Below, one piece after another: positions 8,667-17,356 of a stretch of 64,000 nt of DNA (positions within the stretch are counted from its first letter, which is position 1; the number at the start of each line of letters is the position of its first letter). A program made the translations under genes and the position numbers. Location: assembly GCA_002450035.1 (NCBI GenBank), contig DJYF01000052.1, positions 8,609-72,608 on the forward strand, written 5' to 3'. The DNA comes from Caryophanales bacterium UBA6985. Its GTDB lineage: Bacteria > Bacillota_I > Bacilli_A > RF39 > UBA660. The notes under the pieces were generated by a model. It was not told where the DNA came from. It saw only the letters and a program-made list of their open reading frames with translations, and did not search any database.

Positions 8667-10061
8667 ATGATACATATTAAAATAGACTCAAGAAAGGTAG
8701 TACCAGGAGATACTTTTGTAGCTATAAGAGGAACTACCACTGATGGACATAAATTTATAGATGATGTAATTAAAAAGGGAGCATCATGTGTTGTAATAGA
8801 TCATGATATGGAAGTACCCAATAATGTAAAAAAAATAATTGTTAATGATACTAATGAATGGTTAACTAACACTTTAGTAGAAAATTACTCAAGTGTTATT
8901 AATAAAATGAATCTAATTGGTATAACAGGCACAAATGGTAAAACAACAACAGCCTATCTTACTTACCAATTACTAAATGAATTAGGGGAAAAAACAGCCT
9001 ACATAGGTACAATTGGATGTTATATTCCAGGAGAAGAAGTCCTTGAGTTACCTAATACTACTCCTAATATCTTAGACCTTTATGAGTTATTACTAAACGC
9101 TCTTTCAAAAGGAGTAGAAACCGTTGCCATGGAAACATCTTCTCACGGGCTTTCTCTTGGAAGAACAAAAGGATTAAAATTCAAAACTGGTTTATTTACC
9201 AATCTTACACAAGATCACTTAGACTATCATAAAACGATGGAAAACTATTTAAATTCTAAGATGTTACTACTAGATCAATTAGAAGGAACTATGTTACTTA
9301 ATTCAGATGATAAAGCGTCTTCAAAATGGGAAGAACGTTTTAGTAAAACTAAAACATTTGGAAAAAATGGTGATATTAAATTAATTGACTATAGATTTGA
9401 AAATACTAATACAATTATTAATATAGAATATCTTGGTAAAGAATATACTATAACTACAAACTTATTAGGTGAATTTAATGTTTATAATTATCTTGGAGTA
9501 CTTGGTATTGCTCTTGAAAGAGGATATAGTATTGAAGATATTATAGATAAAACTAAAGATGTATATCCACCTAAAGGTAGATGTGAACTTATTCCTTATA
9601 ATGGAGGAATAATTGTTGTAGACTATGCTCATACACCAGATGCAGTTGAAAAGATCATTAATACTTTTAAAGGCTATGATGTAGTAACTGTATTTGGATG
9701 TGGAGGAGATAGAGATAAAACTAAAAGACCTATCATGGGTTCTATTGCATCAAACTTATCCAATGTAGCAATTGTTACAAGTGATAATCCTAGAACAGAA
9801 GAACCTATGAGAATAATAGATGATATAGTTGCTGGAATAAAAAAGAAAAACTATATAATAGCAGCTGATAGAAAGAAAGCTATTGAACTTGGTGTTAATG
9901 CAGCTAAACCTGGAACTGTAGTATTAATTCTTGGAAAAGGTCATGAAGACTATCAAATAATTGGTAGAGAAAAACATCATTTCTCAGATCAAGAAGTTGT
10001 AGAAAACTATATTAAAGAAAAAGAAGAAATTAAAAAATTAGAAAGAAAAAAAAGAGGATAA
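8667..10061 (+). CDS. murE: UDP-MurNAc-tripeptide synthetase MurE (meso-DAP type)
   Basis: 464-residue cytoplasmic Mur ligase adding the third residue of the peptidoglycan stem. Motifs: DSRKVVPGDTF near the N-terminus, ATP loop GTNGKTT, TTPN, ETSSHGLS, DHLDYH, VDYAHTPDAVE, GCGGDRDKTKRP and GKGHEDYQ. The residue-3 selectivity motif is DNPR (373-376), the form found in enzymes that add meso-diaminopimelate rather than L-lysine, so the wall is predicted to be DAP-type. ATG 8667 is preferred over an in-frame ATG at 8601 because of AAGGAAGTG upstream and family alignment. It stands alone rather than in a dcw cluster. Confidence 0.96.
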   Translation: MIHIKIDSRKVVPGDTFVAIRGTTTDGHKFIDDVIKKGASCVVIDHDMEVPNNVKKIIVNDTNEWLTNTLVENYSSVINKMNLIGITGTNGKTTTAYLTYQLLNELGEKTAYIGTIGCYIPGEEVLELPNTTPNILDLYELLLNALSKGVETVAMETSSHGLSLGRTKGLKFKTGLFTNLTQDHLDYHKTMENYLNSKMLLLDQLEGTMLLNSDDKASSKWEERFSKTKTFGKNGDIKLIDYRFENTNTIINIEYLGKEYTITTNLLGEFNVYNYLGVLGIALERGYSIEDIIDKTKDVYPPKGRCELIPYNGGIIVVDYAHTPDAVEKIINTFKGYDVVTVFGCGGDRDKTKRPIMGSIASNLSNVAIVTSDNPRTEEPMRIIDDIVAGIKKKNYIIAADRKKAIELGVNAAKPGTVVLILGKGHEDYQIIGREKHHFSDQEVVENYIKEKEEIKKLERKKRG

Positions 10062-10074
10062 TAATCCTCTTTTT
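10044..10074. terminator. Bidirectional terminator between murE and the cation exchanger
   Basis: Hairpin 10050-10058 / 10065-10073 flanked by an A run on the left and a T run on the right, so it can stop both converging genes. The murE stop sits in the loop. Confidence 0.9.
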
Positions 10075-11038
10075 AAAGTGCCAAAACAAGGAAATAATAA
10101 AGTAAGAATAAACCTAACATTATTAAACCATTAAGTCTTGTTATTATTCTTCCTTCAATAGCAAATACAAATAATAAATCAGCTGCTAACATTACCATTA
10201 CACAGTCAAGTAAGTTAACTTCGCTTGGAATTAAGTTACCATATACTAAAACTGGTAAGGTAAGAACTATACACATATTAAATATATTACTACCAATTAT
10301 ATTACCAATTAATAAGTCCTGTTCACCTTTTTTGGATGAAACTATTGTAGTTACAAGTTCAGGTAGAGAAGTACCAAATGCAATAATTGTTAAAGCAATT
10401 AGTCTTTCGCTTAGACCAATTAAGTTTGCAATTTCAACTGATGAATCAACTACTAAATCAGAACCAAATACAATTCCAACTAATCCAACTATAACAAGTA
10501 AGAATGATTGCCATACACCGAACTGAGGTCTACCACGATATTTTTCCCCATGTTTTAAAGCAGATCTAATAGTATAGTTTAAGAAAACACCAAATATTAA
10601 TAACATAACAATAGCGTCTCCTATTGAAAACATATTAACAGTACCATTTTTCAATATTTCATCATTTATAAGTGCTATGAAAACACCTGTAATTAATAAA
10701 CAAATAGGAAGTTCTGCTTTAATTGTGTTATTTTTTACAGCAATTGGTCTAACAAGAGCAGCAAGTCCAATTAGCATGAATATATTAAGCACTCCAGAAC
10801 CAATTACATTACCAAATGTAAGATCGCCTGAGTTGGTTTTTAGTGCTTGAAATGATACAGCAAGTTCTGGTGCCGAGGTACCAAATGCAACAATGGTTAA
10901 ACCTATTATTGTCTTAGGTATTTTAAAATTCATTGCAATAGATGCAGCACCATCTACAAACCAATCAGCTCCCTTTATTAAAAGGGCAAATCCTACTATT
11001 AAAAGACAAGTATTTAAGAATATTGTCATTTTACTCAC
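10073..11038 (-). CDS. Calcium/sodium antiporter, CaCA family (YrbG-like)
   Basis: 321-residue membrane exchanger with about ten helices and the two inverted alpha-repeats of the CaCA superfamily: VAFGTSAPELAVS in the first half and IAFGTSLPELVTT in the second, where the acidic residues bind the cation. A cytoplasmic stretch separates the halves (about 150-175). It most likely exports Ca2+ in exchange for Na+ or H+. It converges on murE and diverges from the polymerase gene, leaving only a short shared upstream region. Confidence 0.93.
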   Translation of the reverse strand: MSKMTIFLNTCLLIVGFALLIKGADWFVDGAASIAMNFKIPKTIIGLTIVAFGTSAPELAVSFQALKTNSGDLTFGNVIGSGVLNIFMLIGLAALVRPIAVKNNTIKAELPICLLITGVFIALINDEILKNGTVNMFSIGDAIVMLLIFGVFLNYTIRSALKHGEKYRGRPQFGVWQSFLLVIVGLVGIVFGSDLVVDSSVEIANLIGLSERLIALTIIAFGTSLPELVTTIVSSKKGEQDLLIGNIIGSNIFNMCIVLTLPVLVYGNLIPSEVNLLDCVMVMLAADLLFVFAIEGRIITRLNGLIMLGLFLLYYFLVLAL

Positions 11039-11075
11039 ACTCCATAATTAAATATTAGCATATTATTATTTTAAA

Positions 11076-11104
11076 TTGAATATAGAACGAATGTTTGGTA
11101 TAAT
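11076..11104 (+). promoter_or_regulatory. Sigma-A type promoter of the Y-family polymerase gene
   Basis: TTGAAT (11076-11081), 17-base spacer, TATAAT (11099-11104), about 26 bases before the start codon. The spacer is almost filled by a LexA-type box. Confidence 0.85.
11084..11097 (+). promoter_or_regulatory. LexA (SOS) operator candidate
   Basis: AGAACGAATGTTTG matches the Gram-positive SOS box CGAACRNRYGTTYG at all specified positions but the first. It lies between -35 and -10, where bound LexA would block RNA polymerase. The controlled gene is a translesion polymerase, a classic SOS target. LexA itself is not in the window. Confidence 0.8.
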
Positions 11105-11129
11105 ACTAATGATTGAAGAGGTGATAAAA

Positions 11130-12632
11130 ATGGATCGAATATTTATGTGTATTGATTTAAAAAGTTTTTATGCCTCAGTTGAATGCCGTGAAAGAGACCT
11201 TGATCCTTTAGATACTAATTTAGTTGTTGCAGATCCTTCAAGAACAACTAAAACAATCTGTTTAGCTGTAAGTCCATCCCTAAAAGCACATGGAATATCA
11301 GGACGTGCTAGATTATTTGAAGTTGTATCTCGTGTTAAAGAAGTAAATGATGAACGTCTTAAAAAGTCTTCTCATAAACGTTTTAAAGGTTCTTCTTATA
11401 TAGCATCAGAATTAAAAAATAATAATGACTTAAAATTAGATTATATAGTTGCACCTCCTCGTATGAAATTATATATGAAGTACAGTACTACTATTTATAA
11501 TGTATATTTAAAATATCTATCAAAAGATGACATATATGTTTATTCAATTGATGAAGTATTCTGTGATATTACAAATTATTTGAAATTATATAAATGTACT
11601 CCTGAAGAACTAGTTAGAATGATGATTAAAGATGTTTTAAATGTAACAGGTATAACTGCAACAGCAGGAATAGGTACTAATATGTATTTAGCTAAAGTTG
11701 CTATGGATATTGTTGCAAAGCATAGGGATGCAGATGAATATGGGGTACGTCTTGCCCAGATTGATGAAATGTCTTATAGAGAGTTACTATGGAACCATCG
11801 TCCTTTAACAGACTTTTGGAGAGTAGGAAAAGGAATTGCTAAAAAGTTAGAAGAACATCATATGTATACCATGGGAGATGTATGTTTAAAATCAATTGAA
11901 GATGAAGATTTACTTTATAAGTTATTTGGAGTAAATGCCGAATTATTAATAGACCATGCCTGGGGATATGAACCATGTACTATAGAAGATGTAAGAAAAT
12001 ATAAACCAACAACTAACAGTATAAGTGTTGGTCAAGTTCTTCATGAACCATATAATTTTTTAAAGGCTCGTCTTATTGTAAGAGAAATGATTGAAGGATT
12101 ATCTTTAGATTTGGTTAAAAAACATAAAGTTACATCTCAGTTAGTTTTAACAATTGGGTATGATGTAGATAACCTAAATATTCCTAAGATAAGAGATCAC
12201 TACTCAGGTCCAATTACTTTTGATTTTTATGGAAGAGCAGTTCCAAAACATGCTCATGGAACAATTAATATAGATCACAAGACTTCATCATATGAAGTAC
12301 TTGCAGAAAAAGTAATTGAATTATTTGATCATATAACTAATATGCAATTATTAATTAGAAGAATAAATATTGCAGCATGTAATATAGTAGATGAAAGAGA
12401 AGTAGAAAAAGAAGTACATATTAAACAAGTAGATTTATTTTCAAACTTTGAAGAAGAAAATAAAAAAAGAGAAATAAGTAAAAAACGTGAAAAAGAAGAA
12501 CTTGTTTTAGAAAGAACACTTCTAAATATAAAAGAAAAATATGGTAAGAATGCTATATTAAAAGGAATGAATCTTGAACAAGGTGGTACAGCAATAGATA
12601 GAAACAGTCAGGTAGGTGGTCACCATGGATAA
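11130..12632 (+). CDS. Y-family DNA polymerase (UmuC/UvrX-like)
   Basis: 500-residue error-prone translesion polymerase. The catalytic core shows CIDLKSFYASVECRERDL at the N-terminus, the palm motif YSIDEVF and the helix-hairpin-helix stretch around GVGKGIAKKLEE-like residues (seen as RVGKGIAKKL). The C-terminal little-finger region follows, ending in a Lys/Glu-rich tail. ATG 11130 is chosen because GAGGTGAT precedes it and the family starts at M-D-R-x-F-x-C-I-D; the open frame extends upstream only into the promoter. The 3' end overlaps the YolD-like gene by eight bases, a pairing common in Firmicutes. Regulation is probably by LexA. Confidence 0.93.
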   Translation: MDRIFMCIDLKSFYASVECRERDLDPLDTNLVVADPSRTTKTICLAVSPSLKAHGISGRARLFEVVSRVKEVNDERLKKSSHKRFKGSSYIASELKNNNDLKLDYIVAPPRMKLYMKYSTTIYNVYLKYLSKDDIYVYSIDEVFCDITNYLKLYKCTPEELVRMMIKDVLNVTGITATAGIGTNMYLAKVAMDIVAKHRDADEYGVRLAQIDEMSYRELLWNHRPLTDFWRVGKGIAKKLEEHHMYTMGDVCLKSIEDEDLLYKLFGVNAELLIDHAWGYEPCTIEDVRKYKPTTNSISVGQVLHEPYNFLKARLIVREMIEGLSLDLVKKHKVTSQLVLTIGYDVDNLNIPKIRDHYSGPITFDFYGRAVPKHAHGTINIDHKTSSYEVLAEKVIELFDHITNMQLLIRRINIAACNIVDEREVEKEVHIKQVDLFSNFEEENKKREISKKREKEELVLERTLLNIKEKYGKNAILKGMNLEQGGTAIDRNSQVGGHHG

Positions 12633-13035
12633 GTATGCATCAATTATTAATATTAAACATTTTGAACCTAGACATGAAAGAATGTCTTTATATGCACGTT
12701 CTGCCCAGTTTGCACCATTTGCGGCTCTAACTGGTTATGAAGAGTCAGTAGAAGAAACAGGAAGACTTACAAGTGAGAGAATAGAAATAGAAGAGGGATT
12801 AAAAGAAATCATCAATGGGGAACTTTTAAAGATAAAAGAAGTAATAAAAGAAAAACCAGTTATAAAAGTAACATATTTTGTAAAAGATACTAAAAAGACA
12901 GGTGGTAAATATGTTACTCTAGAAAATTCTATTAAAAGAATAGATGAATATAAAAAAGAATTAGTATTTATTGATAATTCTAAAGTTAAAATAGAAGATG
13001 TAATTAAATTAGACATAAAAAAAAGAGAAACCTAA
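12625..13035 (+). CDS. YolD-like protein, partner of the Y-family polymerase
   Basis: 136-residue cytoplasmic protein of the YolD-like group that habitually follows UmuC/UvrX genes in clostridia and bacilli. Features typical of the group are the HERMSLYARSAQFAPFAAL block, the TGYEESVEET stretch and the later TYFVKDTKKTGGKY strand. Its biochemical role is unsettled; co-occurrence suggests it assists or restrains the polymerase. ATG 12625 is preferred to the upstream GTG at 12616 because GGTGG at 12612-12617 then serves as ribosome site. The overlap with the polymerase gene implies coupled translation and shared SOS control. Confidence 0.83.
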   Translation: MDKYASIINIKHFEPRHERMSLYARSAQFAPFAALTGYEESVEETGRLTSERIEIEEGLKEIINGELLKIKEVIKEKPVIKVTYFVKDTKKTGGKYVTLENSIKRIDEYKKELVFIDNSKVKIEDVIKLDIKKRET

Positions 13036-13047
13036 GTTTCTTTTTTT
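13019..13047. terminator. Bidirectional terminator between the YolD-like gene and mgtE
   Basis: A GAAAC-CTAA-GTTTC hairpin between an A run (left) and a T run (right). It can end both convergent transcripts and overlaps the mgtE stop. Confidence 0.85.
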
Positions 13048-14380
13048 ATAATCCTAAAATAAGTGTTGCTATTTTAAAGTAAATTAATAATGAACATGCA
13101 TCAACAATAGTTGTAATAAATGGACTTGCCATAACTGCTGGGTCAAATCCTATTCTCTTAGCCACCATTGGTAATGTTCCACCAATAATCTTTGCAATAA
13201 TAACAGTAATACATAAAGTAACACATACAGCAGCTGCAACTGGAATAGTAACTCTATCAATAACAAGTAATTTTACAAAGTTACATACAGCAAGTACTAT
13301 TGAACAAAGTATAGCAACTCTAATTTCTTTCCATATTACTTTAAATATATCTTTAAATTCAATTTGATTAAGTGATAAAGCACGAATAATAGAAACAGAT
13401 GCTTGTCCACCAGCATTACCACCTGTATCCATTAACATTGGTATAAATGCTGTTAATACAGTACAAGCTGCTAACTTACTTTCAAATGAAGAAATAATTC
13501 CTCCTGTAAAAGTAGCTGAAATCATAAGTAATAATAACCAAGGAATACGTGATTTAAATATTTCAAATGTCGTAATCTTATCATATGGTTTATCAACTGG
13601 TATGATGGCAGCCATCTTTTTCATATCTTCGGTTGCTTCTTCTTCAAGTACATCGACAACATCATCGATAGTAATGATACCAACAAGTCTTTTTTCTGAG
13701 TCAACTACAGGCATGACAGTGACGTCATATTTCTTAAATATGTTAGCAACTTCCTCTTGGTCCATTGATGTAGTAGCAAATATTTCTACAGGTTTAGCAA
13801 GCTTATCAATAGTTTCATCTTTACTAGCAAATAATAAATCTTTTAATTCAACTTTACCATCAAGTCTTCTTTCTTTATCTAGAATGAAAACATTATCGAT
13901 AGTTTCATATTCATCAGCACGTTTTTTAAGAATATTAATAGCACTTTCAACTGTAATAGTATTTTTAAGTTCCGCATATTCAGTAGTCATTAAAGAACCA
14001 GCTGAATCTTCTCTATAATTTAAAAGTTTATTAACATCTTTTCTTGTTTCTTCATTACATTTTTTTAATATTTTATCTACAAGATTAGCAGGCATTTCTT
14101 CTAGTACATCGGCAGCATCATCTGAGTACATCTCTTCAATAAGGGCAACTGCTTCTTTATCACTTAAGTATTCTAATACTTCAGTTGAAATTGAAGGATC
14201 AAATAATGCAAATACATCAACTGCATCATCTTTCTTTAATAGTCTAAATAGTACAATTATGTCCTTAACATCAAATTCACTTAATATTTCAGCAATATCT
14301 GAATTGTTCATTTGAGATAATTCTACTTTTAGGATTTTATAGTTTTTCTCTTCTAAAAGAGATTTGATTCTTTCTTCCAT
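13046..14380 (-). CDS. mgtE: Magnesium transporter MgtE
   Basis: 444-residue Mg2+ channel. Order of parts: N-terminal helical domain (about 1-125) with repeated acidic LSDKEAVALIEEM-type motifs, two CBS domains (about 130-255) that sense cytosolic Mg2+, the connecting helix, and five membrane helices (about 280-444) containing the pore motif MLMDTGGNAGGQ. Length is normal. The start is supported by GGAGG six bases upstream. A -10 box (14477-14482) puts a leader of about 90 bases before it, holding a 29-codon ORF that overlaps the mgtE start; no M-box riboswitch is recognisable. Confidence 0.95.
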   Translation of the reverse strand: MEERIKSLLEEKNYKILKVELSQMNNSDIAEILSEFDVKDIIVLFRLLKKDDAVDVFALFDPSISTEVLEYLSDKEAVALIEEMYSDDAADVLEEMPANLVDKILKKCNEETRKDVNKLLNYREDSAGSLMTTEYAELKNTITVESAINILKKRADEYETIDNVFILDKERRLDGKVELKDLLFASKDETIDKLAKPVEIFATTSMDQEEVANIFKKYDVTVMPVVDSEKRLVGIITIDDVVDVLEEEATEDMKKMAAIIPVDKPYDKITTFEIFKSRIPWLLLLMISATFTGGIISSFESKLAACTVLTAFIPMLMDTGGNAGGQASVSIIRALSLNQIEFKDIFKVIWKEIRVAILCSIVLAVCNFVKLLVIDRVTIPVAAAVCVTLCITVIIAKIIGGTLPMVAKRIGFDPAVMASPFITTIVDACSLLIYFKIATLILGL

Positions 14381-14442
14381 AATATACCTCCAAAAGTGAT
14401 TTTTTTAAAATAATAACTATGATAATCATTCAGGCTATCCAT
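14353..14442 (-). CDS. Possible 29-codon leader ORF overlapping the mgtE start
   Basis: Reads MDSLNDYHSYYFKKITFGGI and then nine more residues to a TAG 28 bases inside mgtE, in another frame. An AAAGGAGTGAT ribosome site lies about 12 bases upstream, a little far. The mgtE ribosome site sits inside this ORF, so its translation would interfere with or feed ribosomes to mgtE. It could be a regulatory leader peptide, or chance. Confidence 0.35.
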   Translation of the reverse strand: MDSLNDYHSYYFKKITFGGILWKKESNLF

Positions 14443-14476
14443 AATAAAACATCACTCCTTTCAGTATTACGATTAC

Positions 14477-14482
14477 ATTATA
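14477..14482 (-). promoter_or_regulatory. Candidate -10 box for mgtE
   Basis: TATAAT on the minus strand about 95 bases before the mgtE ATG. The expected -35 position shows only a weak TTATTT-like hexamer. The 14381-14520 stretch holds this box and the leader ORF and nothing else recognisable. Confidence 0.5.
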
Positions 14483-14605
14483 TCGTTAATGATGTGAAAA
14501 AATAACCCCTTTGAATATTTTTTCGCAATACAAGTCCTAATTTTACAATATTTTGTTTTATTTTTCAAATTTCTACTTTATATATTTATACTTAATAGTT
14601 TTCTG

Positions 14606-14633
14606 TTGCATTTATAATTATTTTTTTTATAAT
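14606..14633 (+). promoter_or_regulatory. Promoter of the ATLF-like protease gene
   Basis: TTGCAT (14606-14611), 16-base spacer, TATAAT (14628-14633), 24 bases before the ATG at 14658. Confidence 0.75.
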
Positions 14634-14657
14634 AAACATTAATTTGGAGGAGTATCT

Positions 14658-15320
14658 ATGAAAGATAAAAGAAAACTTATATCTTTATTTATCTGTTCAA
14701 TTATTATTCTTGTTTGTACAGTATCTTATATTTTTTCTTCATCTTTAGTTAGAAATGAAAAAGGTATACTTGCATATGTTGATGATGTAAAAGTAATAAC
14801 TACTTCAACTACTACTAAAAAAGAGTATAAAAAAATAGTTGTTGAAGCTCCTGGTGATGTAAGTGAAAACATTATTAATGTTGCCTATGAAGAATTAAGT
14901 TTTATTCCAGATACTCTGCAAGATTTATTTGTATCATCTTCATGGCATTTAGTTTTATCTAATGATAATCTTTCAAAAGTATACTTTGATAATAAATATA
15001 AAAGTGTATTAGGATTAACTGAATATGAATCATCTTCCATAATACTTGAAGCAAAAGAAAAGTCTATAAGGGAATCTTTAATTCATGAAATGGGACATTT
15101 TCTAGACTATATAACTGGATTTACTACCATGGAAAATGATTTTGAAAATAATTACTATAATATTGAATTGAATGAGTTTAAAAGTCATATAAAAAATCCT
15201 GGATGTGTAAGAGATTCTCAAGAATTATTTGCAGAAGAGTTTTTCTATATGTTTAAGGATAAATCAAAATGTACGCCATTAGTATTAAACTTTATACAAA
15301 CGAAGTTAAATAGTATATAA
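14658..15320 (+). CDS. Extracytoplasmic zinc metalloprotease, ATLF-like (anthrax lethal factor fold)
   Basis: 220-residue protein with one N-terminal membrane segment (about 8-28), a short Thr-rich linker (TTSTTTKK) and an outer domain. The zinc motif is HEMGH (His143-Glu144-x2-His147), followed about 45 residues later by ELFAEEFFYMF, which can supply the third ligand Glu. The spacing and the FLDYITG stretch resemble the ATLF domain of anthrax lethal factor relatives, common as uncharacterised clostridial surface proteases; assignment beyond gluzincin-like metallopeptidase is tentative. GGAGGAG precedes the ATG. Targets unknown. Confidence 0.75.
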   Translation: MKDKRKLISLFICSIIILVCTVSYIFSSSLVRNEKGILAYVDDVKVITTSTTTKKEYKKIVVEAPGDVSENIINVAYEELSFIPDTLQDLFVSSSWHLVLSNDNLSKVYFDNKYKSVLGLTEYESSSIILEAKEKSIRESLIHEMGHFLDYITGFTTMENDFENNYYNIELNEFKSHIKNPGCVRDSQELFAEEFFYMFKDKSKCTPLVLNFIQTKLNSI

Positions 15321-15339
15321 TAAAAAAGAGGTAATAAAT

Positions 15340-15852
15340 ATGGAAAAAGATATAAATACAGAATGTAATAATTGTAAAAAGAAAGTAACAAAGAAAAGAA
15401 GTGCTAAAAAAGTAATTACTATAATTACTCTTGTTGCAGTACTTGGTCTAACTGGTGTAGGTATAAAAAAACATATAGATTCTAAACCAACATATACACT
15501 TAATGAAGAAACTAAGAAGAATGAGTTAGATGGAACTATTACATATGGAAAATTTACTGGTTATAGACTTTATACACTAATAGACTTAAATGGTGAAGAA
15601 AAATATGTAATAGGTAAGAGAACAATAGATGGAATATCTGATCTTTCTAATGGTTTAAAGTATTCTCTTACAAGTGATAAATATAAAACATCAGAAGTAT
15701 ATATAGCTAAAGAAGAGTATCTTGATGGGTATTTAATTACTTTAGATTATGTTCAACAAGTATATGATTCTACTGATATAGCAAATATATGTGAAGCAAT
15801 AGAAGAATATAAATCAAATGTATCTTCTGAAGAGAAAACTCTTACTAGATAG
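15340..15852 (+). CDS. Single-pass membrane protein of unknown function
   Basis: 170 residues, not recognised. The N-terminus carries a CNNC pair (CNNCKKKVTKKR) that might bind a metal in the cytoplasm, then a membrane helix at about 28-46 and an outer domain of about 120 residues rich in beta-type sequence (TYGKFTGYRLYTLIDLNG). It lies 19 bases after the ATLF-like protease, with no terminator between, so they are probably one operon. Confidence 0.6.
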   Translation: MEKDINTECNNCKKKVTKKRSAKKVITIITLVAVLGLTGVGIKKHIDSKPTYTLNEETKKNELDGTITYGKFTGYRLYTLIDLNGEEKYVIGKRTIDGISDLSNGLKYSLTSDKYKTSEVYIAKEEYLDGYLITLDYVQQVYDSTDIANICEAIEEYKSNVSSEEKTLTR

Positions 15853-15897
15853 TTTATAAACATTTTAAAAATGTTATAATTATTAAGAGGAGGAAAT

Positions 15898-16551
15898 ATG
15901 AATAATAATATCAATTTATATTCTAGAGTATTTAGATGGCTAGCAATAGGTTTACTAGTATCATTCTTAGGAGGATATGTTTTATCTCTTAATGACGGAG
16001 CACTTCTAGGACCAATAATTACAAGTGGTACTTGGACTATTGCAATAGTTGTACAAGTATTGATAGCTTTATTATTTGGAGTTTTACTTAAGAAGATAAA
16101 CTATACAACATGTATAATATTCTATCTAATTTATTGTGCTATAACAGGTCTTGATATTGGATGTGTCTTATTAGTATATGAAATGTCTAGTGTTATATAT
16201 ATCTTTATAGCAACATCTGCTATATTTGCTTTTTTATCATTCATAGGTGATAAATTAAATGTAGATGTAACTAAATTAGGTACTATACTTGTAATATCTT
16301 TAATTGGAGTAATAGTATTTTCAATCTTAAATATGTTAATATTCCATTCAGAAATAACTGCTTTATTTATTGCTATAATAGCTTTAGTAGTTTTCTTAGG
16401 ATTTATTATTTACGATTTAAAGATTGTAGAACCACTTGCAGACTTCTATGGTGAAGATAAAGCTGCTATTTATTCAGCATTTCAATTATATATAGATTTT
16501 ATAAACGTATTTATAAGACTATTAGAAATATTTGGAAAGAGAAGAGATTAG
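15898..16551 (+). CDS. Bax inhibitor-1 / YccA family membrane protein
   Basis: 217 residues with seven hydrophobic segments, ending in a basic tail (FGKRRD). The sixth-helix region FLGFIIYDLKIV and the following DFYGEDKAAIYSAFQLYIDFIN match the conserved Asp-containing core of the BI-1 family, some members of which (YetJ) are pH-gated Ca2+ leak channels. The helical pattern and length agree. The strong GAGGAGG site is six bases before ATG. The stop lies inside the terminator stem. Confidence 0.9.
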   Translation: MNNNINLYSRVFRWLAIGLLVSFLGGYVLSLNDGALLGPIITSGTWTIAIVVQVLIALLFGVLLKKINYTTCIIFYLIYCAITGLDIGCVLLVYEMSSVIYIFIATSAIFAFLSFIGDKLNVDVTKLGTILVISLIGVIVFSILNMLIFHSEITALFIAIIALVVFLGFIIYDLKIVEPLADFYGEDKAAIYSAFQLYIDFINVFIRLLEIFGKRRD

Positions 16552-16570
16552 TTTTTACTAATCTCTTTTA
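16542..16570 (+). terminator. Intrinsic terminator of the BI-1 gene
   Basis: Eleven-base stem (16542-16552 with 16557-16567) and TTTT loop; the T tract is short. The TAG stop is within the 5' arm. Confidence 0.8.
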
Positions 16571-16629
16571 TTTGACTTATTTAACTAAAAGTACTAGAAT
16601 AAACGACAATTTATGGGGGAAGTGTTGGT

Positions 16630-17355
16630 ATGAAGAAAAATATTCTAAGATTACTTTTTTTAGTACTTGTTTTATTTGTTAACATAAATTTAGTACCACT
16701 TGTTTGGACTACTAATATGCCTACTTATTTAGCTAATGATAATATCATTGCTTTAGTAGATACTGACGAAGAAAAACCAGTAGAAGTTAATCACTTAGTA
16801 AAAGACTTACAAGAAGAATATAATAATACTGATATTAAAGCAGTACTTACAATAGATAATACTGATTATTCAACTCCGGTTATGCAAACAAAAGATAATA
16901 AATTTTATCTATTCCGTAATCTTTATAAGAAAAAAGATGAATTTGGTACACCATTTGTTGATTATAGAGTAGATTTAAATAATGCTAAAAAAACATTAAT
17001 ATTTGGTCATAATTCTATATATAGACATATGGCTTTTGAAATACTTAATAATTATTATGAAGAGTCTTATTATAAAGATCATCAATATATAACTTTATAT
17101 CTAGAAAATGATATAAAGAAATATCAAATATTCTCTGTCTATGTAGAAACAAAAGACTTTGACTATTATGATATGAAATATACAGAAGAAGAATGGAATA
17201 AACATATAAATAAACTTAAGAATAAATCATTCTATGAAACTAATGTAGATGTTGAAAGTGAAGATAATATTTTAATATTACAAACATGTTCTACATCTAA
17301 GAAATTTAAAACAGATAAATATAAATTCATTATAGTAGTAGCTAAAGAGGTTTAA
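16630..17355 (+). CDS. Class B sortase-like protein lacking the catalytic Arg
   Basis: 241-residue sortase with an N-terminal signal anchor (about 5-25). The family's His motif is LIFGHNS (His127) and the nucleophile lies in LILQTCS (Cys220), with helical insertion between them as in class B enzymes. In sortases a conserved Arg follows the Cys by roughly ten residues. Here no Arg occurs anywhere after Cys220; Lys230 or Lys232 (in DKYKFIIVV) sits at that place. No LPXTG- or NPQTN-like sorting signal was seen in the neighbouring proteins. It may be a transpeptidase with altered chemistry, or inactive. Confidence 0.88.
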   Translation: MKKNILRLLFLVLVLFVNINLVPLVWTTNMPTYLANDNIIALVDTDEEKPVEVNHLVKDLQEEYNNTDIKAVLTIDNTDYSTPVMQTKDNKFYLFRNLYKKKDEFGTPFVDYRVDLNNAKKTLIFGHNSIYRHMAFEILNNYYEESYYKDHQYITLYLENDIKKYQIFSVYVETKDFDYYDMKYTEEEWNKHINKLKNKSFYETNVDVESEDNILILQTCSTSKKFKTDKYKFIIVVAKEV

Positions 17356-17356
17356 T

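Noticed and set aside
14381..14520. M-box (ykoK) magnesium riboswitch upstream of mgtE
   Set aside because: None of the conserved M-box blocks can be found on the minus strand, and the leader of about 90 bases is too short.
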